From an uncultured Clostridia bacterium (GTDB lineage: Bacteria > Bacillota > Clostridia > Lachnospirales > CAG-274): DNA of 34,969 bases. The stretch lies in assembly GCA_944384215.1 (NCBI GenBank), contig CALWSN010000092.1, forward strand, positions 1 through 34,969. The letters run 5' to 3'. Shown one piece after another: positions 16,157-25,272 of the stretch. Under the pieces are notes generated by a model, which was not told the origin of the DNA, did no database searches, and saw only the letters and a list, made by a program, of their open reading frames with translations. Positions within the stretch are counted from its first letter, which is position 1. Each line of letters starts with the position of its first letter. The position numbers and the translations under genes are program-made.

Positions 16157-17449
16157 TTATTTTCTTTTTACTGTATAACCACAATAATCTAAAACTAATT
16201 CACAGAACATAGCATTTGCCCAAGAGAACCATTCTCTAGTAAATTCTTCTGGATTATCTACATTGAAACCTTCGTGCATTAAGTTTGTATTACCATCAGT
16301 AGCTTTCATTAAGTCGATAATTTGTTTTTTGTATTCTTTATCACTGCTTGTTAAACCTTGCATAGCTAAAGAAATATGCCAAATATAATTGATAGGAGTG
16401 TGAGGGCTACCAATACCTTTAGCTTTTTCACCTTCATAATAGTAAGGGTTACCATTGCCTAAGATAAAATCTCTTGTATTTTTATAAGTTTGGTCGTTTT
16501 CATCTCTATAACCAATGTATGGGATAGAAAGTAAGCTAGGTAAGTTAGCATCATCCATAAGATTATATTGACCAAAACCATCTACTTCGTAAGCATACAT
16601 TCTACCATATTTATAATGTTCTATAACACCATAAGTTTCGATAGCATCTTCTATTTCTTTAGCAAGTTTAATACTTTCTTCTGCTAATTTTTCATCTTTA
16701 AGAATTTCTAAAGATATTTCATTTAAATATTTTAATACTACAACTGCAAACATATTAGAAGGTATTAAATAACCATATTGACAAGCATCATCACTAGGTC
16801 TAAAACCTGACCAAGTTAAACCAATATTAGATTTAACTAAAGCACCTTTACCATCTCTAGAAAGAGTGTCTGTGTAGTAGCAATCTTTTCTAACAAAAGA
16901 ATAAGGAGAGTTTTCTTCGTGGTTTTGTTCTGTTCTCCAAACTTCGATAATTTTATAAGCAGCTTCTTTAAATGTATCATCAAAATGAGATGTTTTACCT
17001 GTGTTTTTCCAAAGAAGGTAAGCCATTTGAAGAGGGAAGCAAAGAGAATCTATCTCATATTTTCTCTCCCAAATCCAACCAGACATTTCTGTAATATCTT
17101 TTTCCCAGCAGCTACCATTATCTGCTTCGTTAAAAGCATTAGCATATGGGTCTAATAAGATATATTTCATTTGACGTTTTACTAAACCTTCAATAAGATT
17201 AGCTATTTCTTCATCTTTTTCTGCTAAGAAATAGTATGGTCTTAATTGGCAAACAGAATCTCTTAACCACATAGCAGGAATATCACCTGTTATAACGTAA
17301 GTAGTACCATCGTCCATTTTTTTAACAGTAGTATCTAATGTGTTAGTGTAGCAATTTTCAAACATAGTTTTTAATTTTTCGTCATTGCCTAATTTTTCAT
17401 AAACGTCTTTTAATAAATTTTCCATAGATTGTGGTAATTGTTTTTTCAT
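16157..17449 (-). CDS. GH125 exo-alpha-1,6-mannosidase
   Basis: The protein has 430 residues. It matches glycoside hydrolase family 125 (formerly DUF1237), inverting enzymes that remove non-reducing alpha-1,6-linked mannose from N-glycan-type structures. Conserved segments include GDIPAMWLRDSVCQLRPYY, NEADNGSCWEKD, YEIDSLCFPLQMAYLLW and TWSGFRPSDDACQYGYLIPS. Asp220 in FRPSD and Glu393 in HEGFN fall at the residue numbers reported as acid and base for the Clostridium perfringens enzyme. There is no signal peptide, so it acts in the cytoplasm on imported glycans. It lies 90 bp downstream of the ROK kinase gene on the same strand. A weak promoter-like pair (TTGTCA-16-TAAAAT, 17498-17471) in the gap may add transcription. 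Confidence 0.95.
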   Translation of the reverse strand: MKKQLPQSMENLLKDVYEKLGNDEKLKTMFENCYTNTLDTTVKKMDDGTTYVITGDIPAMWLRDSVCQLRPYYFLAEKDEEIANLIEGLVKRQMKYILLDPYANAFNEADNGSCWEKDITEMSGWIWERKYEIDSLCFPLQMAYLLWKNTGKTSHFDDTFKEAAYKIIEVWRTEQNHEENSPYSFVRKDCYYTDTLSRDGKGALVKSNIGLTWSGFRPSDDACQYGYLIPSNMFAVVVLKYLNEISLEILKDEKLAEESIKLAKEIEDAIETYGVIEHYKYGRMYAYEVDGFGQYNLMDDANLPSLLSIPYIGYRDENDQTYKNTRDFILGNGNPYYYEGEKAKGIGSPHTPINYIWHISLAMQGLTSSDKEYKKQIIDLMKATDGNTNLMHEGFNVDNPEEFTREWFSWANAMFCELVLDYCGYTVKRK

Positions 17450-17539
17450 AAGTAATTCTCCTAAGTAAATATTTTATTTAATGTTGATTAAATGACAACT
17501 ATTTTTAATATAAATTATTAAAAAATTATTATTTTGTTA

Positions 17540-18496
17540 TTATCTTGAAAGCATAGCTGCACCTATTAAGCCAGCATCATTGCCAAGAGTAGCTATATCT
17601 ATTTTAGTTTTTAAGTCGTTACCAAAAACTTTTGTTATAACTTTTTCTTTTAAAGGTGATGTTAATTTTTCACCTTGTTTAGATATACCACCGCTAAGAA
17701 GTAATACTTCTGGTTTAAATATATTAATAAGGTTAGCAACACCAACTGCTAAATATTCTATATAATCATCAACTAATTTGATAGCTATGCTATCATTTTG
17801 GTCTTTAGCATCAAAAACAACTTTTGCAGTCATATTATCAAGGTTATTTTCTGTTAAAGTGTTTAAAGCAGATGAAGGGTTTTGGCTAGCAGCTTTTTTA
17901 GCATCTCTAATGAGAGCAGTGGCAGAAGCATAGGCTTCTAAACAACCTTTGTTACCACAAGTACAAAGCTCACCATTATGAACAATAGTTTGATGGCCAA
18001 GCTCTGCACCACCTGCATAAAAACCAGAATATATTTTATTGTTGATGATTATACCTCCACCAACACCTGTTCCTAATGTAAGGATAATTAAGTCGGTATG
18101 ACCTTTACCAGCACCAGCAACAAGCTCACCAAGAGCAGCACAATCGGCATCATTTGCAAAAAAGAAAGGTATATCCATATTTACTTTTTTGCATAAATTT
18201 TGCATATAATCTTTAACATTAAAATTTTTCATAGGTATGTTGTTAGAATAGTTTATAACACCATTTTTACTATCAACTTCGCCAGGTATACCCATACCAA
18301 TACCTTTTAAAGAAGAAGTGTCTAGATTAAACTCTTCTATTAATATTTGACACATATCGATAATATCATCAAATATTTCTTCAGTTTTTCTAGTAGTTAT
18401 AGTTGGTCTAGTATAAGATTTTAAAATGTTACCTTCGCTATCTGTAATACCAACAACTATGTTTGTACCACCTAGGTCTACACCTATGTATTTCAT
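17540..18496 (-). CDS. ROK-family sugar kinase (glucokinase-like)
   Basis: The protein has 318 residues. The ATP-binding phosphate loop is VDLGGTNIVVGI (residues 6-17), and the ROK signature region includes GAELGHQTI and the zinc-site CTCGNKGCLE. Another nucleotide-binding element is LLLSGGIS. There is no N-terminal helix-turn-helix, so it is an enzyme rather than a ROK repressor. The general motif set is that of glucokinases, but ROK kinases for mannose, ManNAc or GlcNAc look alike. Here the context (GH125 downstream and GH85 divergent) suggests phosphorylation of mannose, glucose or GlcNAc released from N-glycans. It has its own near-consensus promoter at 18533-18561. Confidence 0.9.
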   Translation of the reverse strand: MKYIGVDLGGTNIVVGITDSEGNILKSYTRPTITTRKTEEIFDDIIDMCQILIEEFNLDTSSLKGIGMGIPGEVDSKNGVINYSNNIPMKNFNVKDYMQNLCKKVNMDIPFFFANDADCAALGELVAGAGKGHTDLIILTLGTGVGGGIIINNKIYSGFYAGGAELGHQTIVHNGELCTCGNKGCLEAYASATALIRDAKKAASQNPSSALNTLTENNLDNMTAKVVFDAKDQNDSIAIKLVDDYIEYLAVGVANLINIFKPEVLLLSGGISKQGEKLTSPLKEKVITKVFGNDLKTKIDIATLGNDAGLIGAAMLSR

Positions 18497-18532
18497 ATAA
18501 TCACACTCCTAAAACAATAGTTATATAAACAT

Positions 18533-18561
18533 ATTATAATTTAATTATAAAAGACTGTAAA
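18533..18561 (-). promoter_or_regulatory. Promoter of the ROK kinase-GH125 unit
   Basis: On the minus strand, TTTACA (18561-18556), a 17-nt spacer and TATAAT (18538-18533) lie about 37 nt before the kinase ATG. The divergent GH85 promoter is about 140 bp away, leaving a 263-bp shared control region (18497-18759) with no other obvious element. Confidence 0.7.
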
Positions 18562-18698
18562 GACTAATATTTTTAAAATAATATACAAAATATGCACTGT
18601 AAAATATAAATAATTTACATAATAAAATATATAAATTGAATTAATTATATATTTATTGTATTTTTTATAGGATAGTTTAAAAAATATATAAAAAAACA

Positions 18699-18727
18699 TT
18701 GACACATTTTACAAAGATTGGTATTTT
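18699..18727 (+). promoter_or_regulatory. Promoter of the GH85 gene
   Basis: TTGACA (18699-18704) with a 17-nt spacer to TATTTT (18722-18727). The consensus -35 with a poor -10 fits a regulated promoter. The leader to the ATG at 18796 is about 60 nt. Confidence 0.55.
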
Positions 18728-18795
18728 TATATTAAATATCAAAAAAAAACAATATAAATTTGTTTAAAATTACTATATATATTTTGGAGGGAAAA

Positions 18796-21600
18796 ATGAA
18801 ATATAATTTAAACTTAAAAAAAACAGCGGCTTTAGCTATTGCAACAATGTTTGTAGTTTCTTCATCTTTAGCTGGTTGTAGCAATCAATCTGGAGCAAGC
18901 TCAAATATAGGAGCTAAAGCAGAATATACATACACTGTAACAGAAGAAGGTGTAGATTTTAAAATGCCTAATGCTCCAACTACACCTGCTTGGACGCCAG
19001 AACAACTTTTAGAAGCAGATATAAAAGCAGATGCTTTATATAATAAAAGTATGGTGCCTTTAAAAGACAGAGTTAGTGAAGATAGAATTTATCCTGTAAA
19101 CTCTACTCAAAATAAAGATACAAACTTATTAGCTATATCTATTATGAACAATAACACAAGTGGTAACATACCACACGGTAGTAACAATTTTAATGTTAAT
19201 ACATTTTCTTATTGGCAATATTTAGATAAGCTTGTTTATTGGGGAGGGTCTGCTGGTGAAGGTATTATAGTACCACCTAGCCCAGATGTTACAGATTCTG
19301 CACATAAAAATGGTGTTCCTGTTTTAGGTACGGTATTTTTTCCACCGTTAGAATATGGTGGTAAAGTAGAATGGTTAGACCAGTTTTTACAAAAAGATGA
19401 ACAAGGTAACTTTATTATGGTTGATAAACTTATAGAAGTTGCTAACGAGTTTGGTTTTGATGGCTGGTTTATAAACCAAGAAACAGACCCAACAGAAAGC
19501 ACAACTATGAAACCAGAAGAATATGCTAAGCTTTTTCAAGAACTTGTAGCACAATATAATGAAAAATCAGGTGAAAACCTTGAGCTTATATGGTATGATG
19601 CTATGACAGTTGAAGGCAAGCTAGATTGGCAAAATGAATTTAACGAAAAAAATAAAGATTTTATGATAGATGCAAATGGCAATCAAATTGCAGATATGAT
19701 GTTTTTAAATTTCTGGTGGACAACAGATAAATTAGCACCAAACCAACTGCTTAAAAAATCTAACGAATATGCTAAATCTTTAAATATTGATAGTAAAGAT
19801 TTATATGCAGGTATTGACGTACAAGCAAACGGTACTGCTACACCTATTAAATGGGAATTATTAGAAAATGGTACAGACACTCAAACTTCTATTGGGCTTT
19901 ATGCTCCAAATTGGACTTTTAGCTCTTCTAATGGAGATGTAGACCAGTTTCAAAGTAAAGAAAATGCAATGTATGTAAATGAATTTGGAGACCCTTCTAA
20001 AGATAGCCAAGCAACTGGCACACAATGGAGAGGTATGTCTAAATTTATTACAGAAAAAACTGTTGTAAATTCTATGCCATTTAATACAAACTTTAATATG
20101 GGTAATGGTTACAACTACTTTATAAATGGTGAAAAAGTTTCATCTTTAGATTGGAACAATAGAAGCTTAGCAGATGTTATGCCTACTTATAGATGGATAA
20201 TAGAAGAAAATGGTAACAGCATTAAAGCTAGCATGGACTATGCAAATGCTTATTATGGTGGTAACTCTATTAAATTTTTAAGTGATTTAAAAGCTAATAC
20301 TATATCTACTGTTAAATTATTTAGTGCAGATTTAAAAATAGAAGAAAAAACACAATTTTTAACTTATGCTAAAGCAGATAGTGAAGTACAATTAGACCTT
20401 AAATTAACTTTCCACGACAGTGATGAAGAAGTAGTTATTAAAGCTGATAAGGCTCTTAATGAAAATTGGCAAACTATTTCTTATGATGTTTCTGAACACG
20501 TTGGTAAAAATATAAAAACTATTTCTTATGAAATATCTGCTAAAGAAGATAAAAATGTTGCAGTTAATTTAGGTGGTATAAGCATAAAAGATAGCTCTCA
20601 AAAAGCTACTGTAACAGATGTTACAGCTGTAAATATAGATGATAGCTTATTTGAAGAAGAAGATACTTTAGCAGGTGTAAGCTTATCTTGGGAGGCAACA
20701 GATAGCAAAGACTTAAAAGCTTATGAAATTTATAGAAAAAATGCAGATGGTAGCTTATCTTTATTAGGGTCTACATTAAATAATAGATTTTTTGTAAATA
20801 GCTTACAAAGAGCACCAGAAAGTATGGAAACAGAATTTGTTGTTATGGCAGTTAACAAAGATGATGTAAGAGGTAAAAGTGCATCTACTAAATTAACTTG
20901 GCCAGATAATACAGTGCCTAAAGCTAACTTTAAAGCATCTAAAACGTTAGTTGCTCCAGGTGAAGAAATAGAATTTACTAATATGAGTAACAAACTTTCA
21001 GAAAGTTTTGAATGGACTTTTGAAGGAGCTAATATAGAAACTAGCACAGATGAAAACCCTGTTGTTAAATATGAAAATGAAGGCACTTATACTGTTAAAT
21101 TAAAAGCTAAAAATGCTAAAGGTGAAGATGAATATGTAGCAGAAGAGCTTATCACTGTTACATCAAAAGCAGCTAATGGTTTACAAAACTTTGCTTTAAA
21201 TGCTAATACAGAAGCATCAAGCTTTGTTAATGATAATGAAGCACCAAAATTTGCAGTAGATGGCGATAAATCTAAAAAATGGTGTGCTGTTGGTTCTGAC
21301 AAACATAATATTACAATAGACTTAGGTGCAGTTAAACAAATTGCTAGATTAGATGTACACCACGCAGAAGCAGGTGGAGAAAGCCCAGATATGAACACAG
21401 AAGAATATATGCTTGAAGTTAGCGAAGACGGTACTAACTTTACTAAAGTATTAGATGTAGAAAAAAATACTTTAGGTGTTACATCAGACGCATTTAAACC
21501 TGTTAATGCTAGATATGTAAGATTTACTGTTTTAAAAGCTACACAAGGCTCAGACTCTGCTGCTAGAATATATGAAATAGAAGTTTATGGTTTAGAGTAA
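18796..21600 (+). CDS. GH85 endo-beta-N-acetylglucosaminidase, surface lipoprotein with binding modules
   Basis: I place the start at 18796, 5 nt after GGAGGG, giving 934 residues with a lipoprotein signal ending LAGC (Cys28). An upstream in-frame ATG at 18760 lacks a ribosome binding site. The GH85 catalytic domain (about 90-470) has WQYLDKLVYWGG, GVPVLGTVFFPPLEYGG and the FINQETD loop with Asn227 and Glu229, the Asn/Glu pair of the substrate-assisted mechanism. The family cuts between the two core GlcNAc residues of N-glycans. Downstream are a beta-sandwich (about 470-603), an FN3-like domain (605-705), a PKD-like domain (709-790) and an F5/8-type C or CBM32-like domain (797-934). It should act outside the cell and feed the ABC importer. 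Confidence 0.95.
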   Translation: MKYNLNLKKTAALAIATMFVVSSSLAGCSNQSGASSNIGAKAEYTYTVTEEGVDFKMPNAPTTPAWTPEQLLEADIKADALYNKSMVPLKDRVSEDRIYPVNSTQNKDTNLLAISIMNNNTSGNIPHGSNNFNVNTFSYWQYLDKLVYWGGSAGEGIIVPPSPDVTDSAHKNGVPVLGTVFFPPLEYGGKVEWLDQFLQKDEQGNFIMVDKLIEVANEFGFDGWFINQETDPTESTTMKPEEYAKLFQELVAQYNEKSGENLELIWYDAMTVEGKLDWQNEFNEKNKDFMIDANGNQIADMMFLNFWWTTDKLAPNQLLKKSNEYAKSLNIDSKDLYAGIDVQANGTATPIKWELLENGTDTQTSIGLYAPNWTFSSSNGDVDQFQSKENAMYVNEFGDPSKDSQATGTQWRGMSKFITEKTVVNSMPFNTNFNMGNGYNYFINGEKVSSLDWNNRSLADVMPTYRWIIEENGNSIKASMDYANAYYGGNSIKFLSDLKANTISTVKLFSADLKIEEKTQFLTYAKADSEVQLDLKLTFHDSDEEVVIKADKALNENWQTISYDVSEHVGKNIKTISYEISAKEDKNVAVNLGGISIKDSSQKATVTDVTAVNIDDSLFEEEDTLAGVSLSWEATDSKDLKAYEIYRKNADGSLSLLGSTLNNRFFVNSLQRAPESMETEFVVMAVNKDDVRGKSASTKLTWPDNTVPKANFKASKTLVAPGEEIEFTNMSNKLSESFEWTFEGANIETSTDENPVVKYENEGTYTVKLKAKNAKGEDEYVAEELITVTSKAANGLQNFALNANTEASSFVNDNEAPKFAVDGDKSKKWCAVGSDKHNITIDLGAVKQIARLDVHHAEAGGESPDMNTEEYMLEVSEDGTNFTKVLDVEKNTLGVTSDAFKPVNARYVRFTVLKATQGSDSAARIYEIEVYGLE

Positions 21601-21646
21601 CAATAAAAAATGGTAGAAGATTTTTCTTCTACTATTTTTTATTGTT
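21599..21646. terminator. Terminator after GH85
   Basis: The 22-bp arms (21599-21620 and 21625-21646) pair with a single wobble around a TTTT loop, and the stem contains A-runs and T-runs. The stop codon of GH85 overlaps the 5' arm. Repeat copy B starts 3 nt later. Confidence 0.88.
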
Positions 21647-21648
21647 CA

Positions 21649-21706
21649 AATTAAGGTATGACTTAATAATTTTTAAATAAAATTTATAAATTATTTTGTT
21701 TAAAAA
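21649..21706 (+). repeat. Dispersed noncoding repeat, copy B
   Basis: This segment is a near-identical, oppositely oriented copy of 301-358. It shares the 35-nt identical core and has about three mismatches overall. It follows the GH85 terminator at once, matching copy A, which follows the hslO-unit terminator. No open reading frame covers it. Confidence 0.75.
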
Positions 21707-21759
21707 TATTATAAATAACTATATTTTTATATAAAGTATTTAAAAAATTCATTAAAATA

Positions 21760-21788
21760 TTGTAAATTACATAAATAAAGTGTATAAT
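21760..21788 (+). promoter_or_regulatory. Promoter of the two-component operon
   Basis: TTGTAA (21760-21765), a 17-nt spacer and TATAAT (21783-21788) lie upstream of the sensor kinase ATG at 21826. The leader would be about 30 nt with a GGAAGG ribosome binding site. Confidence 0.6.
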
Positions 21789-21825
21789 ATACTTTGTTTT
21801 ATTACTTTATGGAAGGCACCTAAAT

Positions 21826-23535
21826 ATGAAAAAAAGAACAATTTTTTATAAAAAATTAATGATAAGCTATAATGTTGTTATATTTAGCTTTATTTTTGTG
21901 ATAAATTTGGTTTTATTTAAAAATATACAACAAAGAGATATTGCTTATAATCAACAAATAAACAGACGTATGGTTAATAATGTGTCTGAAATATTTTATG
22001 GTACAGAAAATTTTATAAGTAGCTTTATGTCTGAACTATATAGCGATACAAATATTATTAATGATACAATATTTTTTTTAAACAATGATTTAAACACATA
22101 TTTAAAAAATAAGCTAGATAAATTTTATGAAAGTGATGATAGTTATTATAAAGGTATAGAATATTTAATAAGAAATAGTTTTTCAAGAAACTATTTAATT
22201 GAAAGTATAGAGCTAGTATCTTATAATAGAAATATATCTTATTTATTTGATAGACAAAATAAGATAAAAGAAAAGCAATTTTCTGATATTGAAATGAATG
22301 AAAATTTTTTACAAAGCACAGAAGGACAAGATGAAGAAATATTATATGTTAGAAAAATAAGTAACCCTTTAAACCTAGAAGCAGAAGGGATTATAATATT
22401 TAAGCTAAATAAAGCAGAAATAGATAATGTTGTTAAAAATTATGATGAATATTTTAGAATTTTAGTTTTAAAACAAAATGGATTAATTTTATATGATTCA
22501 AAAAAGAACTACTATCAACAAGAAACAGATTTTTTAGATGTTACTAAACTTTTAAATACTCATCAAGACAATATAGCTATCTCTGAGCTAGGTAATAATA
22601 TAGTTGTTTTAGGGACAATTGAAGATGCTTCTATAATAACAAAAAATAAACAATTAATATTTTATATAGCTTTAATAGATATAATATTTTTAATTGCTTC
22701 TGAGATATTTATATTTAAGCGTCTTAAAAAAATGAATAACAGATTAAATATTATACTAGATACTATGGCACATATAAATGTTAACGATAAATTAAAAAGA
22801 ATACCTAGTGATGTACAAAAAGAAAAAGATGAAATATCTATAATATGTGAAAAGTTTAATAGTATGTGTGATAATTTAGAAGAATATATAAATAAATATT
22901 ACATATCTAAAATAAATGAAAAAAATGCTGAAATGAAAACTTTGCAAAGCAGTATAAACCCTCATTTTTTATATAATACATTAGAGTCTATAAGAATGAA
23001 AGCTATAATAAATAATGATAAAGAAGTAGCTAGAATGATTTATATGCTTGCACATTTATTTAGAAGCCAATTAAAAGAAAAAGATATTATTACTATTAAA
23101 AGTGAGCTTGAATATTGTGATAAATTTTTAGAGCTTTATAAATTTAGATATGCTAATAAAATATTATATACCGTAGAGTGTGAAGAAGATTTATTAGAAA
23201 AAGAAATAATAAAATTTATTTTACAGCCTTTAATAGAAAATTATTTTGTACACGGTATAAGGTTAGAAAATAATGACAATAAAATTTTAATAAAAATAAG
23301 CCATATATCAAATTTTATTATTATTACCATAGAAGATAATGGAAAAGGTATACCTAAAGAAAAGCTTAATACTTTACGAGAAAAAATAAAAAATGAAGAA
23401 AATGACACTCAAATGGTAGGTATTTTAAATGTAAATCAAAGGATAAAGATAAAATATGGAAGTGATTATGGTTTAGCATTAGATAGTGAAGAGGGTAAAG
23501 GTACTAAAATAACTATAAAATTACCATATTTATAA
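21826..23535 (+). CDS. YesM-type membrane sensor histidine kinase
   Basis: The protein has 569 residues. A first membrane helix lies at about residues 13-32 and a second at about 284-303, enclosing a roughly 250-residue extracellular sensor region. A HAMP-like linker follows. The His_kinase (LytS/YesM-type) motif is SINPHFLYNTLES, with His380 as the likely phosphorylated residue. The ATPase domain has QPLIENYFVHGIR (N box), DNGKGIP (G1) and GKGTKITIKLP at the end. YesM-type kinases typically pair with AraC-type regulators to control carbohydrate uptake loci. The response regulator begins 17 bp downstream. The nearby GH85, transporter and glycosidase genes suggest the signal is an N-glycan fragment, possibly sensed with the binding protein, but that is inference. 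Confidence 0.93.
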   Translation: MKKRTIFYKKLMISYNVVIFSFIFVINLVLFKNIQQRDIAYNQQINRRMVNNVSEIFYGTENFISSFMSELYSDTNIINDTIFFLNNDLNTYLKNKLDKFYESDDSYYKGIEYLIRNSFSRNYLIESIELVSYNRNISYLFDRQNKIKEKQFSDIEMNENFLQSTEGQDEEILYVRKISNPLNLEAEGIIIFKLNKAEIDNVVKNYDEYFRILVLKQNGLILYDSKKNYYQQETDFLDVTKLLNTHQDNIAISELGNNIVVLGTIEDASIITKNKQLIFYIALIDIIFLIASEIFIFKRLKKMNNRLNIILDTMAHINVNDKLKRIPSDVQKEKDEISIICEKFNSMCDNLEEYINKYYISKINEKNAEMKTLQSSINPHFLYNTLESIRMKAIINNDKEVARMIYMLAHLFRSQLKEKDIITIKSELEYCDKFLELYKFRYANKILYTVECEEDLLEKEIIKFILQPLIENYFVHGIRLENNDNKILIKISHISNFIIITIEDNGKGIPKEKLNTLREKIKNEENDTQMVGILNVNQRIKIKYGSDYGLALDSEEGKGTKITIKLPYL

Positions 23536-23551
23536 AGAAGGGAGTTAGATT

Positions 23552-25036
23552 ATGTATAAAGCAATGCTTGTAGATGATGAAAACCTTATAACAGAAGGTC
23601 TTAAAAACATTATCAACTGGGAAAAATTAAACATAACTGTTTTAGAGACTGCAGAAAATGGAAAAGAAGCTTTAAAAAAATTTAGAGAAAATCCAGTAGA
23701 CATAATTATAACAGATATTAATATGCCCCTTATAAATGGTATAGATTTATTAACAGAAATAAAGTCTATAGATGAAAATGTTAAATTTATTATCCTTAGT
23801 GGATATGAAGAATTTAGCTATGCAAAAGCTGCTATATCTATTGGTGTGGAAGCGTATATATTAAAGCCTATTGACGAAGAAGAACTTACTAAAAGTTTAA
23901 AAGAAATAGTTAGCAAGCTAGATGAGGCTAAAAGTAGCAAAAAAATTAATCTTAAAAAAGATACTATATTAAAAGGGATATTAAATAATATTGCAACAAA
24001 ACAAGATTTGATAGATAGTAAAGAAAAAATAAAAATAAATCTTGATAATAGTTTATATGTTACAAGTATATTATTAATAAAAGAAGGTTTTACTACTATT
24101 AATTTTAAAAATATAGAAAAAACAGAAGTTTTATATGATGATTATGGAAACCTTATTCTTGTTAATAGTTTTGAGAAAGGTACAAGCCTTTATCAAATAA
24201 AAAATTTTTATGAAGATATATTAGAAGATATAAGAAATAAATATGGATATGATGTTTTAATATCTGTTGGCAAAGTTGTAGAAGATATTAACCTATTAAG
24301 CAAAAGTTTTAAAATTAGTAATACAGTAAAGAAAAATATTTTAATATCTGGTTTTAATAAATGTTTAACAGAAGAAGATTTATTAAATGATATAGATATG
24401 CATTTTGAAAATGAGCTAAATGAAATAAATAGATTAATAATAGATAATGATAAAGAAGGTATAAATAAATATATAGATGATATTTTAGATAATTATAAAT
24501 TAACTCCTCAAAATATATATGAATTTGCTACAAAAGTTTTAATATTATATGATAATTTAAAAGGCAAATTTAAAATAGATAATGAAAATGCAGATGTTTT
24601 AGGTAGCTCTATAATAAATGTTTTAAACTTTACAACATTAGATGATATTAAAAAATATTTAAAACATAAATTAGATTATCTTATAGAGCATATTGTAGAT
24701 GAAAATATTAAATTAAGCCCTATTGTTAGAAGAATTGTAAAATGTGTAAATGAAAATTATAATAAAGATTTAAGCTTAAAGGGGCTAGCTTTAGAATATA
24801 ATGTAAATACCTCTTATCTTGGGCAGGTATTTACAAAAGAAATAGGCATACAGTTTTCTGATTATCTTAATAAAATAAGAAACTCTGTTGCAAAAGATTT
24901 AATATTAAATACAAATAAAAAAATAAGTGATATATCAAAAGAAGTAGGCTATTTAGATACAAGTTATTTTTATAGAAAATTTAAAAAATATTATGGAGTA
25001 ACTCCAGCTACATTAAGAGAGCTACAAAACTATTAA
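23552..25036 (+). CDS. YesN-type response regulator with AraC DNA-binding domain
   Basis: The protein has 494 residues. The receiver domain (about 1-120) has the acidic pair Asp8/Asp9, the phospho-acceptor Asp55 in IITDINMP, the switch Ser/Thr region in FIILSGYEEF and Lys in ILKPID. A long middle region (about 130-380) has no recognised motif. The AraC-type double helix-turn-helix occupies about 395-494, with LSLKGLALEYNVNTSYLGQ and the second helix pair in ISDISKEVGYLDTSYFYRKF, ending KYYGVTPATLRE. It is presumably activated by the kinase 17 bp upstream and turns on the transporter-glycosidase genes. Two palindromes at 25189-25217 are candidate binding sites. Confidence 0.94.
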   Translation: MYKAMLVDDENLITEGLKNIINWEKLNITVLETAENGKEALKKFRENPVDIIITDINMPLINGIDLLTEIKSIDENVKFIILSGYEEFSYAKAAISIGVEAYILKPIDEEELTKSLKEIVSKLDEAKSSKKINLKKDTILKGILNNIATKQDLIDSKEKIKINLDNSLYVTSILLIKEGFTTINFKNIEKTEVLYDDYGNLILVNSFEKGTSLYQIKNFYEDILEDIRNKYGYDVLISVGKVVEDINLLSKSFKISNTVKKNILISGFNKCLTEEDLLNDIDMHFENELNEINRLIIDNDKEGINKYIDDILDNYKLTPQNIYEFATKVLILYDNLKGKFKIDNENADVLGSSIINVLNFTTLDDIKKYLKHKLDYLIEHIVDENIKLSPIVRRIVKCVNENYNKDLSLKGLALEYNVNTSYLGQVFTKEIGIQFSDYLNKIRNSVAKDLILNTNKKISDISKEVGYLDTSYFYRKFKKYYGVTPATLRELQNY

Positions 25037-25073
25037 TAGTAAAATTGCACAAACTTTAAAATCTATTTTAATA

Positions 25074-25120
25074 TACACAATATACAAAAAAATGTTTTGC
25101 ATATTGTGTATAATTTTTTG
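25074..25120 (+). terminator. Terminator of the two-component operon
   Basis: TACACAATAT (25074-25083) pairs with ATATTGTGTA (25101-25110). After one mismatch an inner CAAAA/TTTTG stem extends the hairpin, with TAATTTTTTG as T-tract. It separates the regulator gene from the transporter operon. Confidence 0.8.
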
Positions 25121-25188
25121 ACAAAAATTGTTTTGAAAAAAATTTAACAATAATATAAAATTTGTCCAATAAAACTAAAAAAAGTCAA

Positions 25189-25217
25189 CTATTAATTAAT
25201 AGATAACTATGTTATCT
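25189..25217. promoter_or_regulatory. Two adjoining perfect palindromes upstream of the transporter operon
   Basis: CTATTAATTAATAG (25189-25202) is a perfect 14-bp palindrome. It overlaps by two bases AGATAAC-TAT-GTTATCT (25201-25217), an inverted repeat with 7-bp arms. A possible -10 (TAATAT, 25219-25224) follows directly with no good -35 at the usual distance, which fits an activator-dependent promoter. The regulator downstream of YesM is the natural candidate to bind here. Confidence 0.5.
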
Positions 25218-25272
25218 TTAATATTAAATCTATTTAAAAAACTATAAGAAAAACTTAGCAGGAGGAACTAAA

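Noticed and set aside
17540-18496. ROK-family repressor of the glycan locus
   Set aside because: The protein lacks the N-terminal helix-turn-helix of NagC/XylR-type regulators and has the length of a kinase.
18760-18795. Upstream ATG extending the GH85 protein by 12 residues
   Set aside because: It has no ribosome binding site and would put uncharged hydrophobic residues before the lipoprotein signal. The ATG at 18796 has GGAGGG at the right distance.
19236-21398. Long antisense open frames within the GH85 gene (19236-19502, 20730-21086, 21087-21398)
   Set aside because: They lie opposite a strongly supported coding sequence, lack ribosome binding sites and show composition typical of the reverse frame of Ser/Ala/Lys-rich coding sequence.
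25118-25159. TTGACA or TTGAAA with downstream TATAAA as the transporter promoter
   Set aside because: Spacings do not fit (no -10 at 17 nt after TTGACA, and 15 nt after TTGAAA), and TTGACA overlaps the T-tract of the preceding terminator. It was left unassigned.
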